Shown one piece after another: positions 10,835 through 23,332 of a DNA stretch of 64,000 bases. This DNA comes from Arctopsyche grandis (taxonomy: Eukaryota > Arthropoda > Insecta > Trichoptera > Hydropsychidae), in the NCBI RefSeq assembly GCF_051622035.1, contig NC_135357.1, positions 35,261,691-35,325,690 on the forward strand. The letters run 5' to 3'. A program made the position numbers and the translations under genes. Numbering within the stretch: position 1 is the stretch's first letter; the number at the start of each line of letters is the position of its first letter. The notes below the pieces were generated by a model, which was not told the origin of the DNA, ran no database searches, and saw only the letters and a program-made list of their open reading frames with translations.

Positions 10835-13371
10835 ATGGAAAGTTTGAAAGAGCGATTTAAAAATTGTATTAAAATCATTGACGGTAATTATATTTAATTT
10901 ATTTTAAGTATTGACATTAAGGGTTATTTGAACTTTGGTTTTGTTTCTAGTGTATCAATCAATCCAAGTATTATCAATAGTTACAAATTTGAAGAATGTT
11001 TTCAAAATACCAGAGAAACGTGTATTAATATTTAATATATTTGTTTTTAAATATCCTTAGAATCTTCAGAATGCGTATTGCCGGAGAAAAGTGATACGAT
11101 CGAGGTCGAAGAATTCAAAGCGAGCTACGATCCCGGCTTGGCCGCAACGAAATCCTCCTACAAATCCATTCCCAAGTTTTATCACAGACTTCCCAAAGTC
11201 AACGACACTCTGGCTAAAAAGTTGCGAGAGGAAGCCAGAGCCATCTTCTTACAGACTAAAAGCAACGAACTGTTGAGTGGCACTGAACTAAAGCACCTGT
11301 GGACACTACTCGACAAAGGCGATACGATTCCGGGCGCCGAAGTCAAGTTTTTAAACTATTCCGAGTTTAAAAGAGTCGGTGAAAAAGCAGGCCCAAAATA
11401 CAAGTATTGTATTGTATGAATTGCAAATTAAATATTCGTTTTTATGGTGTGATTCTATAATGGGTTTACCGTTTCAGGGCATTCTTCACCGCTGTCGTGT
11501 TCGCTAAGCTTCAAAGGGAACATCAAGGAAAAGTGCATGTTAACACGCTATTCAACTATGCCATGAGAAAGGTCTGGCTTTGTGAGACTCGTATTGGACT
11601 ATCGCTCCATGATCCGACCGGTCAAGGCTATCTGAGGGAACACGTCAGTTTAAACACGACTTTTATAATAAAAACCTGTATTTGAGCGACATTTTGATAT
11701 TGAAATTTATGTTTTGATAGGATTTAGAAAATTATATTATGGAATTGGTGCCGACTTTGCCGGCTTTGGACGGTTTGGATTCGTCGTTTGGAAGTTTTTA
11801 TGTTTGCACTGCGGCAAGGAAGTTCCTGTTCTTTTTGGACCCGCTCCGTACTGGTCGTGTTCGAATCATAGATATATTGTCGTCGAATTTTTTAGAAGAC
11901 CTATTAGAAGTATGACATATTTTTAATATACGTACATTCAAAATGGTTTTCAATTTAACTCGTTTGTATATTTAATTAGTTACGAGAAGAAGACTTGTTG
12001 AAGGAAGCTCAAGAAAAGAATTGGTTTTCGGCACCTTCAGCTCTAAGAGTGTATGGACAATATTTAAATTTGGATCGGGACCATAATGGAATGCTCAGCC
12101 TTGATGAATTACAAGAGTAATTGATTTTATTTTGCACACTATCTATTTAATAATACGGGATAAATGCAAATGTATAGATTTTATATCGTTTCAGCTATGG
12201 TTCAGGGACACTGACACGAGTTTTCCTCAGCCGAGTGTTTCAGCAGTGTTTGACGTACGATGGAGAGATGGACTACAAGACTTATTTAGACTTAGTGTTG
12301 GCTTTGGAGAATCGTCGAGAGCCTCAGAGTATTCATTATCTGTTCAGAATATTGGATATACACGGGCAGGGATATCTCGATGGATTCACGTTAAATTATT
12401 TTTTTAAGGTATTGTATTTTAATTGTTTTGCAATGCAATACAGTAGAACCTCGATTATCCGGACTAATTGGGGATTAAATCACAGTTGACAGGGAAAGAC
12501 GTGTACATTCAGTATGAATAACTTTTATTTGTCTACATTTACATACATATATAATAAGATGAAGATCAATATTAAATTATTCTTTATTAAGAAATTCAGT
12601 TATGGATTTTTGCTTAATGTTAGCCGTTCTTTTTGAAGCTGCCAAATCGCGAATACTTTTCATACAATAATGGACCAGATATTGGCTGTCCAGACGATGG
12701 TCTTTGAATCAACCACATAAAAATACACTCTTCGACTTCTTCATATCCTGATTTTCTCATAGCCTTACGCTCTGAGTTTCCAACACCATATTTATTTGAC
12801 AAAAAACGTCCTAAGACACCGCTTTTTAAAGCATTGATTATATCTAATTTGTCTTTTAATGATAATATAACACGTTTTCTTTTTGTTTTTTTTTCCATAT
12901 TGGTAATATTAAAAATAAATATTTAAATCGCGATCAAATTTTCAAGAAACAAACTTCCTTTAAGTATTGAATTTTGAAAACAACTGACTCATTTCTCTGT
13001 CTTATTTTCGAATTTTTATGGTATGCGTTTCAAAGCAGCAAAATTGTAAAATTTGTGTTTGTTTTCAACAATCCGGATAATCGAGGTTCTGCTGTAGTTA
13101 ACTTTGTAGTGTGCATATGTATATTATATTTCGATTAATGTTTCAGGCTATTCAGGAGCAGACACTGTTGCACGGTGCGAGTCCCGTCAACTTTGAAGAT
13201 GTCAAAGATGAGATATTCGATATGGTGCGACCCGCCGATCCTATGAAGATCACATTGAAGGATCTGATATCGTCAGGATACGGAAGTACCGCGATCAGCA
13301 TACTCATTGAGTTTCAGTATTTTTTTGCATATGAGCATAGGGAGATTCTGGCGGCTGTTTCGCCTGATTGA
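10835..13371 (+). CDS. PPP2R3C: PP2A regulatory subunit B'' gamma
   Basis: Regulatory subunit of protein phosphatase 2A (PPP2R3C/G5PR family), with EF-hand-like calcium-binding repeats, reported in other animals in centrosomal and nuclear roles. Seven exons join in phase: 10835-10883, 11061-11403, 11478-11643, 11721-11909, 11980-12116, 12195-12408, 13147-13371, giving 440 aa (vertebrate proteins about 450). Conserved blocks: IPKFYHRLP and KLREEARAIFLQ in exon 2, NYAMRKVWLCETRIGLSL in exon 3, KFLFFLDPLRTG in exon 4, NWFSAPSALRVYGQYLNLD then an EF-hand loop DRDHNGMLSLDEL in exon 5, CLTYDGEMDYKTYLD in exon 6 and VKDEIFDMVRP in exon 7. The start MESLKERF is the first ATG and splices directly to exon 2. 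Intron 6 carries a pogo-type element. The AATAAA at 13377 is 6 nt past the stop. Confidence 0.96.
12441..13094 (-). mobile_element. Non-autonomous pogo/Tigger element
   Basis: Inverted ends CAGTAGAACCTCGATTATCC (12441) and its near-perfect complement ending 13094 (one C/T difference) are bounded by TA on each side (12439-12440, 13095-13096), the TA target duplication of the Tc1/mariner-pogo group. It lies wholly within intron 6 of PPP2R3C, opposite to the gene. Confidence 0.93.
12620..12898 (-). pseudogene. Tigger transposase N-terminal remnant
   Basis: A 92-codon frame begins MEKKTKRKRVILSLKDKLDI, the basic start and first helix of a pipsqueak/CENP-B type DNA-binding domain. It then jumps to a QRPSSGQPISGPLLYEK-like segment from the second CENP-B helix region. 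The linking part and the whole DDE catalytic region are absent, so it is a deletion derivative. Confidence 0.85.
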
Positions 13372-13376
13372 TTAGT

Positions 13377-13410
13377 AATAAAATTGTATTTGTATGTCTA
13401 TAATTTTATT
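13377..13410. terminator. Convergent polyadenylation signals of PPP2R3C and OPLAH
   Basis: AATAAA at 13377-13382 on the plus strand serves PPP2R3C, only 6 nt past its stop. TTTATT at 13405-13410 is an AATAAA on the minus strand for OPLAH, whose stop is at 13569. The two 3' ends therefore probably overlap or abut. Confidence 0.6.
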
Positions 13411-13568
13411 TGTAAAAAGTTTGATCGAAAATATATTTTTATAATGAAAAAAACAACAATTTAAACATTTTTTTATACAACTATTCATAGAAATTTAATA
13501 ATTTATACAGTTCAATTTAATCATATTAACACATTGATGGTTTAGTTTGAGCATGCAGTATTATTATA

Positions 13569-16500
13569 TTACACAGATTCTTGTGCTCTTTTATACTCGT
13601 AAATACTACCTCGTTCGACGAAACCCTTACTCACAGCTGCCGTATCTTCTTTTGTATCGTCATCTGTGGGTTTGCCATAACCTCCACCACCCGGTGTAAA
13701 CAATATGAAAACATCCTGAAATCAACACAAAAGTTTTCAAACCCCGATAAGTAAGTATATTTTAATAATTTATGAATGAAGCTTACCCCGGGTTCTACGT
13801 CGACCGAAGTCTTACCACCTAGGTTAATAACACGGCCATCATTCCGCTTCAAATAGTTGATTCCTCGCATTCCTTCTTCCCCACCTGTAAAGACCCATAT
13901 TAGTAACATTCAAAACTTACGCATTAAATTTAGAAACTATTTAAACCTTTCATTCCGTATGGTTGAAAAGCTCGTCGTTCAGTCAAGACGGAGAGAGTCA
14001 TTTTCCTTCGGAAGACTATTTCACGTCTTACGCCATCCCCACCGACCCATTTTCCCTTTCCTCCGGATTCGGGTCGAAGATTGAACATGTTCAACAGCAG
14101 TGGGTATCTACGTTCGATGATTTCCAAGTCGGTGATCCTCGTATTAGTCATATGAGTGTGTACCCCTCCGACCCCATGCCAACCAGGACCCTTAATTTAT
14201 ATATTACTATTATAATAAATCCACATTTTAAAAATCATTGTATAATTATAGTACATACAGCTCCGCTCCCACCGGCTACTGTCTCATAATATCCCCAAGC
14301 GCTTTCTCCCAAAGTAACGTTATTCATACACCCTTGTGATGCTGCACATACCTTTACACACACAACACGAAATCATTAATTAAATTGATTTAATTTTGAG
14401 GTTATTTATGAATTGTTCCTAACCTCAAAAGCTTTGAAAACTACATCTACAATGCGCTGAGATGTTAAAACGTTGCCGCCGACTACTGCTGCATTTTCAC
14501 TCGGATCCAGTAAACTTCCAACGGGGATTATAGTTTTCACTGGTTTCAAACATCCCTAGAAATTGCAAGAAAATGTATATAACCTCAAAAGTTATAGACT
14601 CCATTTTGGAGTTTGAATAATTTTATGTTTTTAAATGCAAAAATATTGTTCCATTGAGTGTAAAGCTCGTTCTTAACCGTTTGCCCGTGGCCGTCTTCTA
14701 TGGAAGCTTTGGGCGACAAGTCTATAGCGCGGCTGTCTTCTATAGAATTTCTGAACTTTGCACGGGAGTTTGAGCCTTATATGCGCCTATTTCAACTGTT
14801 TTAAGGTTCAAAATTGGTGGAATATATTACTGAGAGTTGAATGCCATCTATTCAATTTGCTTAAAATGAATATATACCAGTCAAAATTAGTTTTTTGTGG
14901 AACTATACTGAAACCTCGTTTATGTGACGTCACGTCTGTTAAACAATGACGACGATACGTCTCAATTGTATGAAGAATGATTATTTGACAATTAAGCCAA
15001 AACTACGAGATATATTATGTATTTTTCTGTTTAAAATAATACTTTATGTGTTAGTTAACATATCTGGTTACTTGAGTAAATATTAAAATCTGTATTTAAG
15101 GTCGAAAACTCGATTGCCAAATTCGCGAAAAAGGTGCCGCGTACAGGGCTTGTTCGCTATATTTATTGCCGCGGGCAAAGGGTTAAATGATTCATTCATA
15201 CATTTTGTACTGACCTTTCGAAATTGGGCACTTTACTTAATTAGCTTTAACGAATAGTTTCAGTACGAGTTATACACTGGCCAAAAATTGTAGGATTTTT
15301 CCTATCTTAGTGAGTTGTAGTAATTTCAGCTTACGTAAAGGAGTACTCAAAACTGGGTGAGAAAGTTGTAATAACCTGATTGAGAGGCACGTCGTGTCCC
15401 ACCATACATCGAAGGCAATATATAAGAGCTGATAATGTGATGGCTCTTGGAGCGTTGCAGTTACCCCAAACTTCAGGTCCTGTCCCACTATCGAGGTATA
15501 TTAGTAGAAATCAAATTCTAGTATAAATAAAGCACCATTTTCTATAGAAGTACTTACGTGAAATCAAATATAGCATCACCAGTATCCTTACAAAGCGTAA
15601 TCTCTAACGAAATCGGCGAGCCATCGTCCATATAATCCACGGCATTTAGTACACTCTTACCGGTTTGTTCTTCTGTCCTTTGAGCGATGTCCTAAAACAG
15701 TTTTATATTGAAAGCAATAATAAGCATTAATAAATATTACACTAACGTACCTTCAACATGTCTCTAACGGCCAGCTCGGCATTGCTTTGTATATGCATCA
15801 TGTACGCTTGTACAACTTCCAATCCATACGATGAGATTAACTCACCGACCAATTGCATGCCCTGATGAAATTATACATGTTATTTACATAACGATTTATA
15901 CTAAGTCATACCATATGCAAGATTACCCGTTGATTTGCAGCTATTTGAGCTTTCAAATCCGATAAATTGTCAGTCAGATTTCTCGAATCTCTCAACTCGT
16001 GCTTCAATTCTTCCTCGCGGAGTTGATTTTTGTGCAATAACAAGAACGATTTAAACGCAGCTCCCTCTTGGTTGAGATGCGTCGAGTGGGGCGGCATGGA
16101 TCCCGGAGTGATACCGCCAATATCGGCGTGATGTCCTCTGGATGCGACGAAGAATATTGGTCGACGAATACCCCTACAATTGCATTTATTAAATTAAGGT
16201 GAAATCGATTGTGATTCTTAAAGATTTGTGTTGACTTTACTTGTGGAATACTGGAGTGATGACTGTCAAGTCTGGTAAATGCGATCCTCCCGCTTTAGGA
16301 TGATTGGACAGGATCACGTCACCTTCTTCCAAAGTGTCTCCGCGTACTTGTATCTGGAAAATTAATGCTGATTATTTGAAGAATTACACTGAGCAACAAA
16401 AAATTACATTTTTGAATTACCAGAGCGGAGACTAACCAATATTTACTAACTTTGACCCACTTAATTCGAACATGATAATGATTTTTACAGTTTTTTGGCT

Positions 16501-19500
16501 TTTGCGGTCTTTAACTCAAAATCTAGTATTGTTGTGCTCAAAGTGAGTATTGGAATCAATAGTCAGATGCTTTTCCTATTGATTGTGATATTTCATTGCT
16601 TTAAAATACTTATAATTAATTGTCTAGCGAATTTTAAAAGTCAAAAATATATTTTTTTTACGGATTTTTTCTCTGTGCTATTTTGCATTTATTTGGCAAA
16701 TTTTTTATTTCATCTCGTTTATAAGGATTGGTTTTCTATCTCAATATTTTTTTTTTATCTAAACGTACTAACTCGAGAGAATTGCAATTTAAATGCTTTC
16801 GTTGTTTATACGTTTGTAACGCAGATAGCGTTGGTGCAAGCGAGATGGCATGTAGTCCGACCGCTGTACTCTGTGAGGTGGATTACATGCCATCTCGCTT
16901 GCACCAACGCTATCCGCGTTACAGACGTATACACAATGAAAGCATTTAAATTGCGCAATTTTTTAAACGCTTATATCTCGAAAACGATAACCAACCAACA
17001 AAAATCATTATCATATTCGAATTTAGTGGGTTAAAGTTAGTAAAGATTAGTTAGTCTCCGCTCTGGTAATTTTTTTTTGTTGCTCAGTGTTATTAGCATA
17101 TTTTTGGGGCTTATTAAAATTATAGTATGTACTTGATATTGAACAGTTTCTTGCATGGCACCGAGATGGACAGGAATGTGAGGCGCATTGGAAACCAACC
17201 CGCCGTCAGGACCAAAGAGTGCACATGAGAAATCAAGCCTTTCCTTAATGTTCACTGATATAGAAGTTCTTTGTAAGATTCTGAAAGAAATAACCATTGC
17301 CAAGATATATTGTATATTGTTTACTTGATTCATATGCACACTCATACATACCTTCCCATTTGTTCAGCAATGGACATAAACCGATGTGAAAATATACTCA
17401 ATTGTATAGAATCTAAAGCTGTGCCAATTTGTCTCGCTATTCCAGAGCCGATGGTGATTTTTATATCACCATGGTTCGTAATCAACGCTGTACAATCTGA
17501 GAAGAAATAATCACACATGTAATTAACACTAAATCCTACATAATTTTTATGTAATCCCAGTTTTAAAACTACCTGGCTCTACTAATATAGTGGATAAATT
17601 ATCCATAATGATAGCGGGACCGATGATAGTATGGCCGTAAGACAGATTTGACAGTCGATAAACTTTACTCTCTTTATAACCAGCTTCAAAGTATATTTGA
17701 ACCGTCTGAAAATATTCCAATATTATGTTAAATTATATGTATCATTTTGAATCTTAATTAAGATAAGATTTACACCTTTTCAGCTTCTGGATATTTGTTC
17801 GAAGCAACATCAGTCAAATTCTGTTCAGAAAATTGAGTACGTGCTGCTCCTCGTACTCTCACATCATCCACGACTATGTCTCGATTCGGAATAATGAATC
17901 CGAATTCACTCTGATATCTGAAAAATTCAATGCACAAATGATTTCATGTCCTTCAATTGATTTTATGAACATTTATACTTGTGTAAATACCGTTCGAGGA
18001 AAGTTTTCATGAAATCGCCGTGTTTAGTATCAGAACTTTGAGACTGTTGAGACGGCGAGCACATCAATGCACAATCGGTACCTTCATACCTCAGATGCAA
18101 ATATGGTTCCAAAACTATTTGCGCCTCTTCGAATCCCTATAATAGACAATATATAAATATTTTCAGTTGCATATACATATCTAAGGCATGGTACAAAATT
18201 TACAAATTTATATAACAAGACCTGCGATACTAATTTCTGTTTACAAATCTCCCCAAGGGAATCCAATTGGTCGTCTAAGCTTTGGAAGTTTTCAGATGTG
18301 TAATTTAGAGCGCATGGTTTTTGAGACTCGTGTACCACATCAGCTAATGCCATTCCATATGCCGATAATATACCTAATAAATTGAAATAAGTCAAACGCC
18401 GTATTTACTTGCAATGTTTACAATGTCCAATTACAACCTGCATATTTATGTACAAAGACAGTATGGATGCCAAGTGAACGGGCTATGGCACAAGCGTGCT
18501 GAGCTCCAGCTCCTCCGAAGCATGCTAGAGCGTGATGAGATGTATCGTAGCCTCGTGCTGTTGTCAAAGCTCTAAAATCGAAAATATCTATAACCGTTTG
18601 CCCGCGGCTGTCTTCTATAGAAGCTTTGCGCGGCTGTCTTTAATAGAATTTCTGAACTTTGCACGGGATTTTGAGCCTTATATGCGCCTATTTCAACTGT
18701 TTTAAGGTTCAAAATTGGTTGAATATATTACTGAGAGTTGAATGCCATCTATACAATTTGCTTAAAATGAATATATACCAGTCAAAATTCGTTTTTTGTG
18801 GAACCATACTGAAACCTCGTTTATGTGACGTCACGTCTGTTAAACAATGACGACGATACGTCTCAATTGTATGAAGAATGATTATTTGACAATTAAGCCA
18901 AAACTACGAGATATATTATGTATTTTATTGTTTAAAATAATACTTTATGTGTTAATCAACATATCTGGTTACTTGAGTAAATATTAAAATCTGTATTTAA
19001 GGTCGAAAACTCGATTGCCAAATTCGCGAAAAAGGTGCCGCCGCGTACAGGGCTTGTTCGCTATATTTATTGCCGCGAGCAAAGGGTTAAAACATTTAGA
19101 TATAATCATCGATATATTTTTGAAGAGATTAATCTGACCTGATGGGACGACACATTGCTTCATTTGCTACGTCGATAAAACCCATAGCAACCTCTTCCAT
19201 CGTCATCTGTAACAATGTAAAGTAAATTAGAATATGTATATTATAGCATTGGTCATCAAGCAAGACTTTTCAACTATTTTCATATTATTAAATTAAATGA
19301 GCCAAGTACTATTTTTGGAAATTTATACTGGTTAAGTTTTGAGTTAGTGAGGTGTAATCAAATTACTTCAGTGCCTCCGCTTGAACGTAAGAAATCGTTG
19401 ATATCATCGGTAGTTTTCTTGAATTCCTTCAATGTGGCGTCTCTGTCTAAAGCGTCATTTTCATTCGGTCCAAATATCTTCGGGAAGTATTCGGGTAGCA

Positions 19501-22500
19501 ATCTGCCAAGGGCTAAATTTGCATCGGTGACAGCGATTGGACCACCTTTCCGGTAGCATGCTGGACCTGGATGGGCGCCTGCCGATTCTGGACCAGCACA
19601 GAATAATCCAGAGCGGAAAGTTAATATGGAACCACCACCAGCCGCTACGGTGTTCACATCTGTATCGAAATAAAAACCAGACATTACAAATACAATAATA
19701 AACTTTGGTATGATTTATTAAAAAGTTAAATGGTACCTAATTGAGGCGCTTGGATAGTTATTCCAGCTGTGGTAGCTTCATGAACATGTTCAAGAGTTCC
19801 AGCATAGCGGGACACATCTGTTGATGTTCCACCCATATCAAAACCTATGGCAGATATAATATGCTGTGTAAATTACTTTTCTGATAATTAAAAACTTTTC
19901 CGATTCTGCGAAAACGCCGAAATAAGAAACCTCATATATTTTTATAAATAGGATTACTGACCATTTATTTCATTTGATGGTTTCATAAGCAATGATTTTG
20001 TGAGTAAACTTATTATTGAAATTTCCAATAGCAGTGTCAACAAAGGTGTTCGTACGTAACAATCATAAAATTACCGTTGAATCTTACATACTGATTTTTT
20101 ATTCGCCAAAAAATTAGAAGTCTACACAGTCAACATGTTTAATTAAACAGTATCTTTAGTTACAGCGTTTTCATATTGTCAGATTGGCGCTGGCATATCA
20201 TTTTTAACATATATTGAGTAAATCATTTGAAAATTGAAAGAACCTATCACGGGAAGGTCTGTCTCCTTTTGATATGTAGTCATCGCATAACCAACAACAC
20301 CTCCAGCTGGTCCAGAAAGAATAGCACGAGACCCGTTGAAACTTAAAAAGTTAAGTGAATAATGCAAAATTTATTATAATAACTACATATAATATTACAA
20401 TTTTTAAGAATCGGAGGTGTTTTTATACTTCTCCATCGGAGTCAATCCACCATCCGACTGCATAAACAATACATTAGTATTCTTGAGTTGATCCGAAAAT
20501 CCTTCAGAGAATCCTGACAGATATCGCTTGATGTGTGGAGTTAAATAAGCGTCAACACACGCCGTGTATCCTCTAGCTACAGCTCGTACCATCGGCATTA
20601 TCTCATGCGATAGAGATATTTGCGCAAAACCTATATATGTACAATATTAATATTAATAATTATTTTAACATTAAAATTTTCAACGAACACACATACTATT
20701 TATTTATATATAATTTTAGCTATTAGCTAATTTACAAAAAAAAATACATCTCAATAACTTAAATCTAAAATTCTATATTTAACTTATATGTACTGTCCCT
20801 CACAGAGGTGTCTCTTTGCTCCTCACAATAATGCATCCATGGTCTTAGAATTTGTTCTTGGTAGCATAATTTAGGTAGGTAATTTGTTCTTGTGAACATG
20901 GTCTTGGTAGACCTGATGCACTCAGGGAGGGCGTTATACATTAGTACACCCGTGTGAATGACACCCCCAGCCGTCTTTCTTTTTCTTACTCTACCTACAA
21001 CTAAATTATTCTTATTTCTAGTGTAATGATTATGAATATCTCTATTTCTTATTCTATAATCTTTAAAATAATCGGGTAATCACTCATGATCTAACTTATA
21101 AACAAACGATAATGTGCTTAGCTTTAAACTATTACTAATACTCAACCATCCCAATTCATCTAACATACTTCTAATACTTTTTAATCTACCAACATTCAAA
21201 ATACCTCTCATAGCTTTATTTTATAATTTTTGTATTTTCCCTATATCTTGGCCACTAAACAAGTTAAGCACAGTGGAACAATACACTACGTGTGGAAAGA
21301 CAATTGTATGTATTATAGACTAAAACTTTACTTTTTCTACTTAAAACATTTCTTAACCTACATACAACACCAACTTTTCTAGCCATTTTTTTATAATATA
21401 TTCAGCGTGTACCTTAAAATTCAGTCTTGAATCTATGTAATACCTAAATATTTAATGTTATCGACAATCTCTATTACTTTGTATCATCCGCAAATATATA
21501 GTAATGTATCATCCGCAAAAAGATGAATCTTACAATTATTTACTATTTTAATAATATCGTTAATATATAAAATAAAAAATACTGTACCTAATTCTTTTGC
21601 TATTTCTCCAATTTTAAGTTCATGATCTACATAAGTGTAACTGTGAGCCATCAGCACAGCTATGCTATTAATCCCAGTTCTGTTTTTCAATTCTAACAAG
21701 TCTTTACGTAGCGCATTGGTATCCAATTCTTTAATGATGAACAGTTTCTCACCGGTCGTACCTAATAACATAAAAATTCAATACAGCATCTATTGTCACG
21801 AATCCATTAAAATATACGAGGTTTAAATGAAGTATTGTGGATCAAATCTTATAAAACACAAACACAATTTCAACTTTATATTCATGATGACATTTGAACT
21901 GAATATTACCGATGACGGTTCTCCAACCATGTCCACCACCTTGTTTACAAATCCCCCCTTTTAATTCGCATCGGCCTTCTAGAGCTGGCACAACTCGACA
22001 ATCCACTTCTACAACTTCTGAATATAAGACTTCTGGCTTTTGAATTGCCTACGTCCATAGAAACAAAAAATGCGTACAGAATATCTATATTATATTTATG
22101 TATTTAGCTTTTGAAAAACAGGTAACATTTATATACCAATTGGAAAATACTAGGCCTTGCTTGGTTTCCGATAAACAGTAGATCTTTAAAACCTTTGTTG
22201 ATGATCAGAGCCATCTTTTCACCTTTTCTTTCGAGCAAAGCGTTTGTAGCAACGGTCGTACCCATACGTATCCAATCGATGAGCTCCGAGTTGACTTTAC
22301 CATCAGAGTTTGTGGCAGCACCAGTTTCCTAAAACGCATCTGATTAATACACAATTACATCATTTGAAAGAAATTTCTGTGATATAAACTATTACTTGGT
22401 GCAATATGCGTCGGATTCCTTCTCTGGGTGCGTCGGCATAATTAGCCGGATCCTCTGAAAGCAGCTTTAGCGTTTTTATCGTTCCATTCGGACATCTTGC

Positions 22501-22569
22501 GAATACGTCTGTGAATGTGCCGCCTCGGTCTATGGCGAATTGAAATTTTGATGCTGTCGACTCTGCCAT
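13569..22569 (-). CDS. OPLAH: 5-oxoprolinase (ATP-hydrolysing)
   Basis: Cytosolic enzyme of the gamma-glutamyl cycle: 5-oxo-L-proline + ATP + 2 H2O gives L-glutamate + ADP + Pi. I traced 26 exons, all in phase: 22396-22569, 22137-22328, 21910-22048, 21588-21761, 20429-20630, 20244-20341, 19737-19844, 19367-19659, 19139-19206, 18438-18571, 18222-18373, 17991-18136, 17776-17917, 17573-17705, 17352-17496, 17133-17280, 16241-16353, 15927-16173, 15751-15861, 15558-15691, 15376-15487, 14424-14555, 14259-14351, 13947-14190, 13787-13884, 13569-13715. The total is 3879 nt, about 1292 aa, matching the usual length (about 1290). Hydantoinase-A part: [52 protein letters not shown]. Hydantoinase-B part: [55 protein letters not shown], and a glycine-rich C-terminus [10 protein letters not shown]. 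The start [10 protein letters not shown] is the ATG just before the FAIDRGGTF motif. Several introns carry transposons but no exon is broken. Confidence 0.97.
14673..15186 (+). mobile_element. TTAA-flanked MITE, copy 1
   Basis: Begins TTAACCGTTTGCCCGTGGCC and ends with the inverse GGCAAAGGGTTAA. TTAA at both edges (14673-14676, 15183-15186) and ends starting CCnTTTGCCCG are as in piggyBac-type MITEs. About 510 bp with no transposase. It lies in an OPLAH intron. Four more copies occur in the window. Confidence 0.88.
16387..17089. mobile_element. CACTGAGCAAC fold-back MITE, copy 1
   Basis: Ends CACTGAGCAACAAAAAATTA and its complement GTTGCTCAGTG; TTA lies outside each end. The inverted arms extend about 100 bp from each end. 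The centre (about 16790-16950) is itself a long near-perfect hairpin with arms including GCGTTGGTGCAAGCGAGATG. Internal frames on both strands are by-products of the palindrome. It lies in an OPLAH intron. A related copy is at 44792-45574. Superfamily not assigned. Confidence 0.85.
18589..19090 (+). mobile_element. TTAA-flanked MITE, copy 2
   Basis: The same 500-bp sequence as copy 1 (for example CAACTGTTTTAAGGTTCAAA and GTGACGTCACGTCTGTTAAA). The left edge reads ATAACCG, so its TTAA has decayed; the right TTAA (19087-19090) is intact. It lies in an OPLAH intron. Confidence 0.87.
20697..21582 (-). mobile_element. LINE fragment (reverse transcriptase, 3' part)
   Basis: On the minus strand it encodes LYINDIIKI and [10 protein letters not shown], the RT catalytic block of a non-LTR retrotransposon, and ends with an ATAAATAA-type tail. 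It matches the copy at 38775-39734, including the distal stretch GAGACACCTCTGTGAGGGAC. It is 5'-truncated, shifted and stopped, in sense orientation within OPLAH intron 4, which it fills almost entirely. Confidence 0.88.
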
Positions 22570-23332
22570 TCTAAGATGAATGGAGTTCAGCAGTTGCTGT
22601 GGGAGGTGATATTTGTTCAAAAAGTTAAATGTGGACAAATAAAAAGCTTTAGATAACGATGTGAAAAACAAGAGTTATCAAGTATAATAGTAATTATATT
22701 GATTGCACTGTTTGTAGAATGATAGTGGACATTTGAAGTGTATTTTTGATTGTGATCTTTAAGATATTGAAGTAATTATAGTTAATATATATTAAATTGT
22801 ACACGTTTTTATTTAATGCGTACTTACAGGTTACCATTGATAAACATTTCGTGTGTTCTGCCAAATGTCAAAATTTTTGACAATCAGTTGATAACAAACG
22901 ACAAAAAAATCTCAGTATTTAGTATTGCTCTATTTTACAAGCCTCTTCTAATTTATATTGATTCGAAGAATTGTAAATAGGTTTTTGAGCTCTTTTTCCT
23001 ATTATGCTGTACATTAAAATTAGAATAATATAATACTATAATTACTAACAAAAATTAAAATAAAATTGTATAATAGAAAATGATCAGTTGATCAGTAGCT
23101 ATTGTAGCTGAACATAATTTAGTAATAATAAAAAGCATTTAAAAATCGAATATCGATTCGAAAAACTTTCTTTATTGCTTACAGTACGATTTTGATTATT
23201 TTACAATGTTCTAAAGTGTAAATGTTAAATTGTGTAATTATATTGGGGAAAAAGAGAAGGTCAAGAAAGAGTGACACTTATCATTGAATATGTTTGAATT
23301 TGACTCGAAACATCAACTGATGAAACAAACTT
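22570..23332. other. Intergenic OPLAH-NSUN2, first part
   Basis: This is upstream of OPLAH. The stretch 22965-23150 (AATTGTAAATAGGTTTTTGA and following) matches the 3' tail of the LINE fragment at 36431-36890, so it is a short LINE remnant. The remainder is AT-rich with no gene seen; the OPLAH promoter must be near 22600-22900. Confidence 0.5.

Noticed and set aside
14758-14949. Open frame of about 63 codons seen again at 18659, 49973 and 57073
   Set aside because: It is the same stretch inside five copies of the TTAA MITE. Conservation reflects young copies, and it starts and ends without any known domain.
16495-17034. 179-codon open frame
   Set aside because: It lies inside a fold-back MITE; the translation is low-complexity and mirrors itself because of the palindrome.
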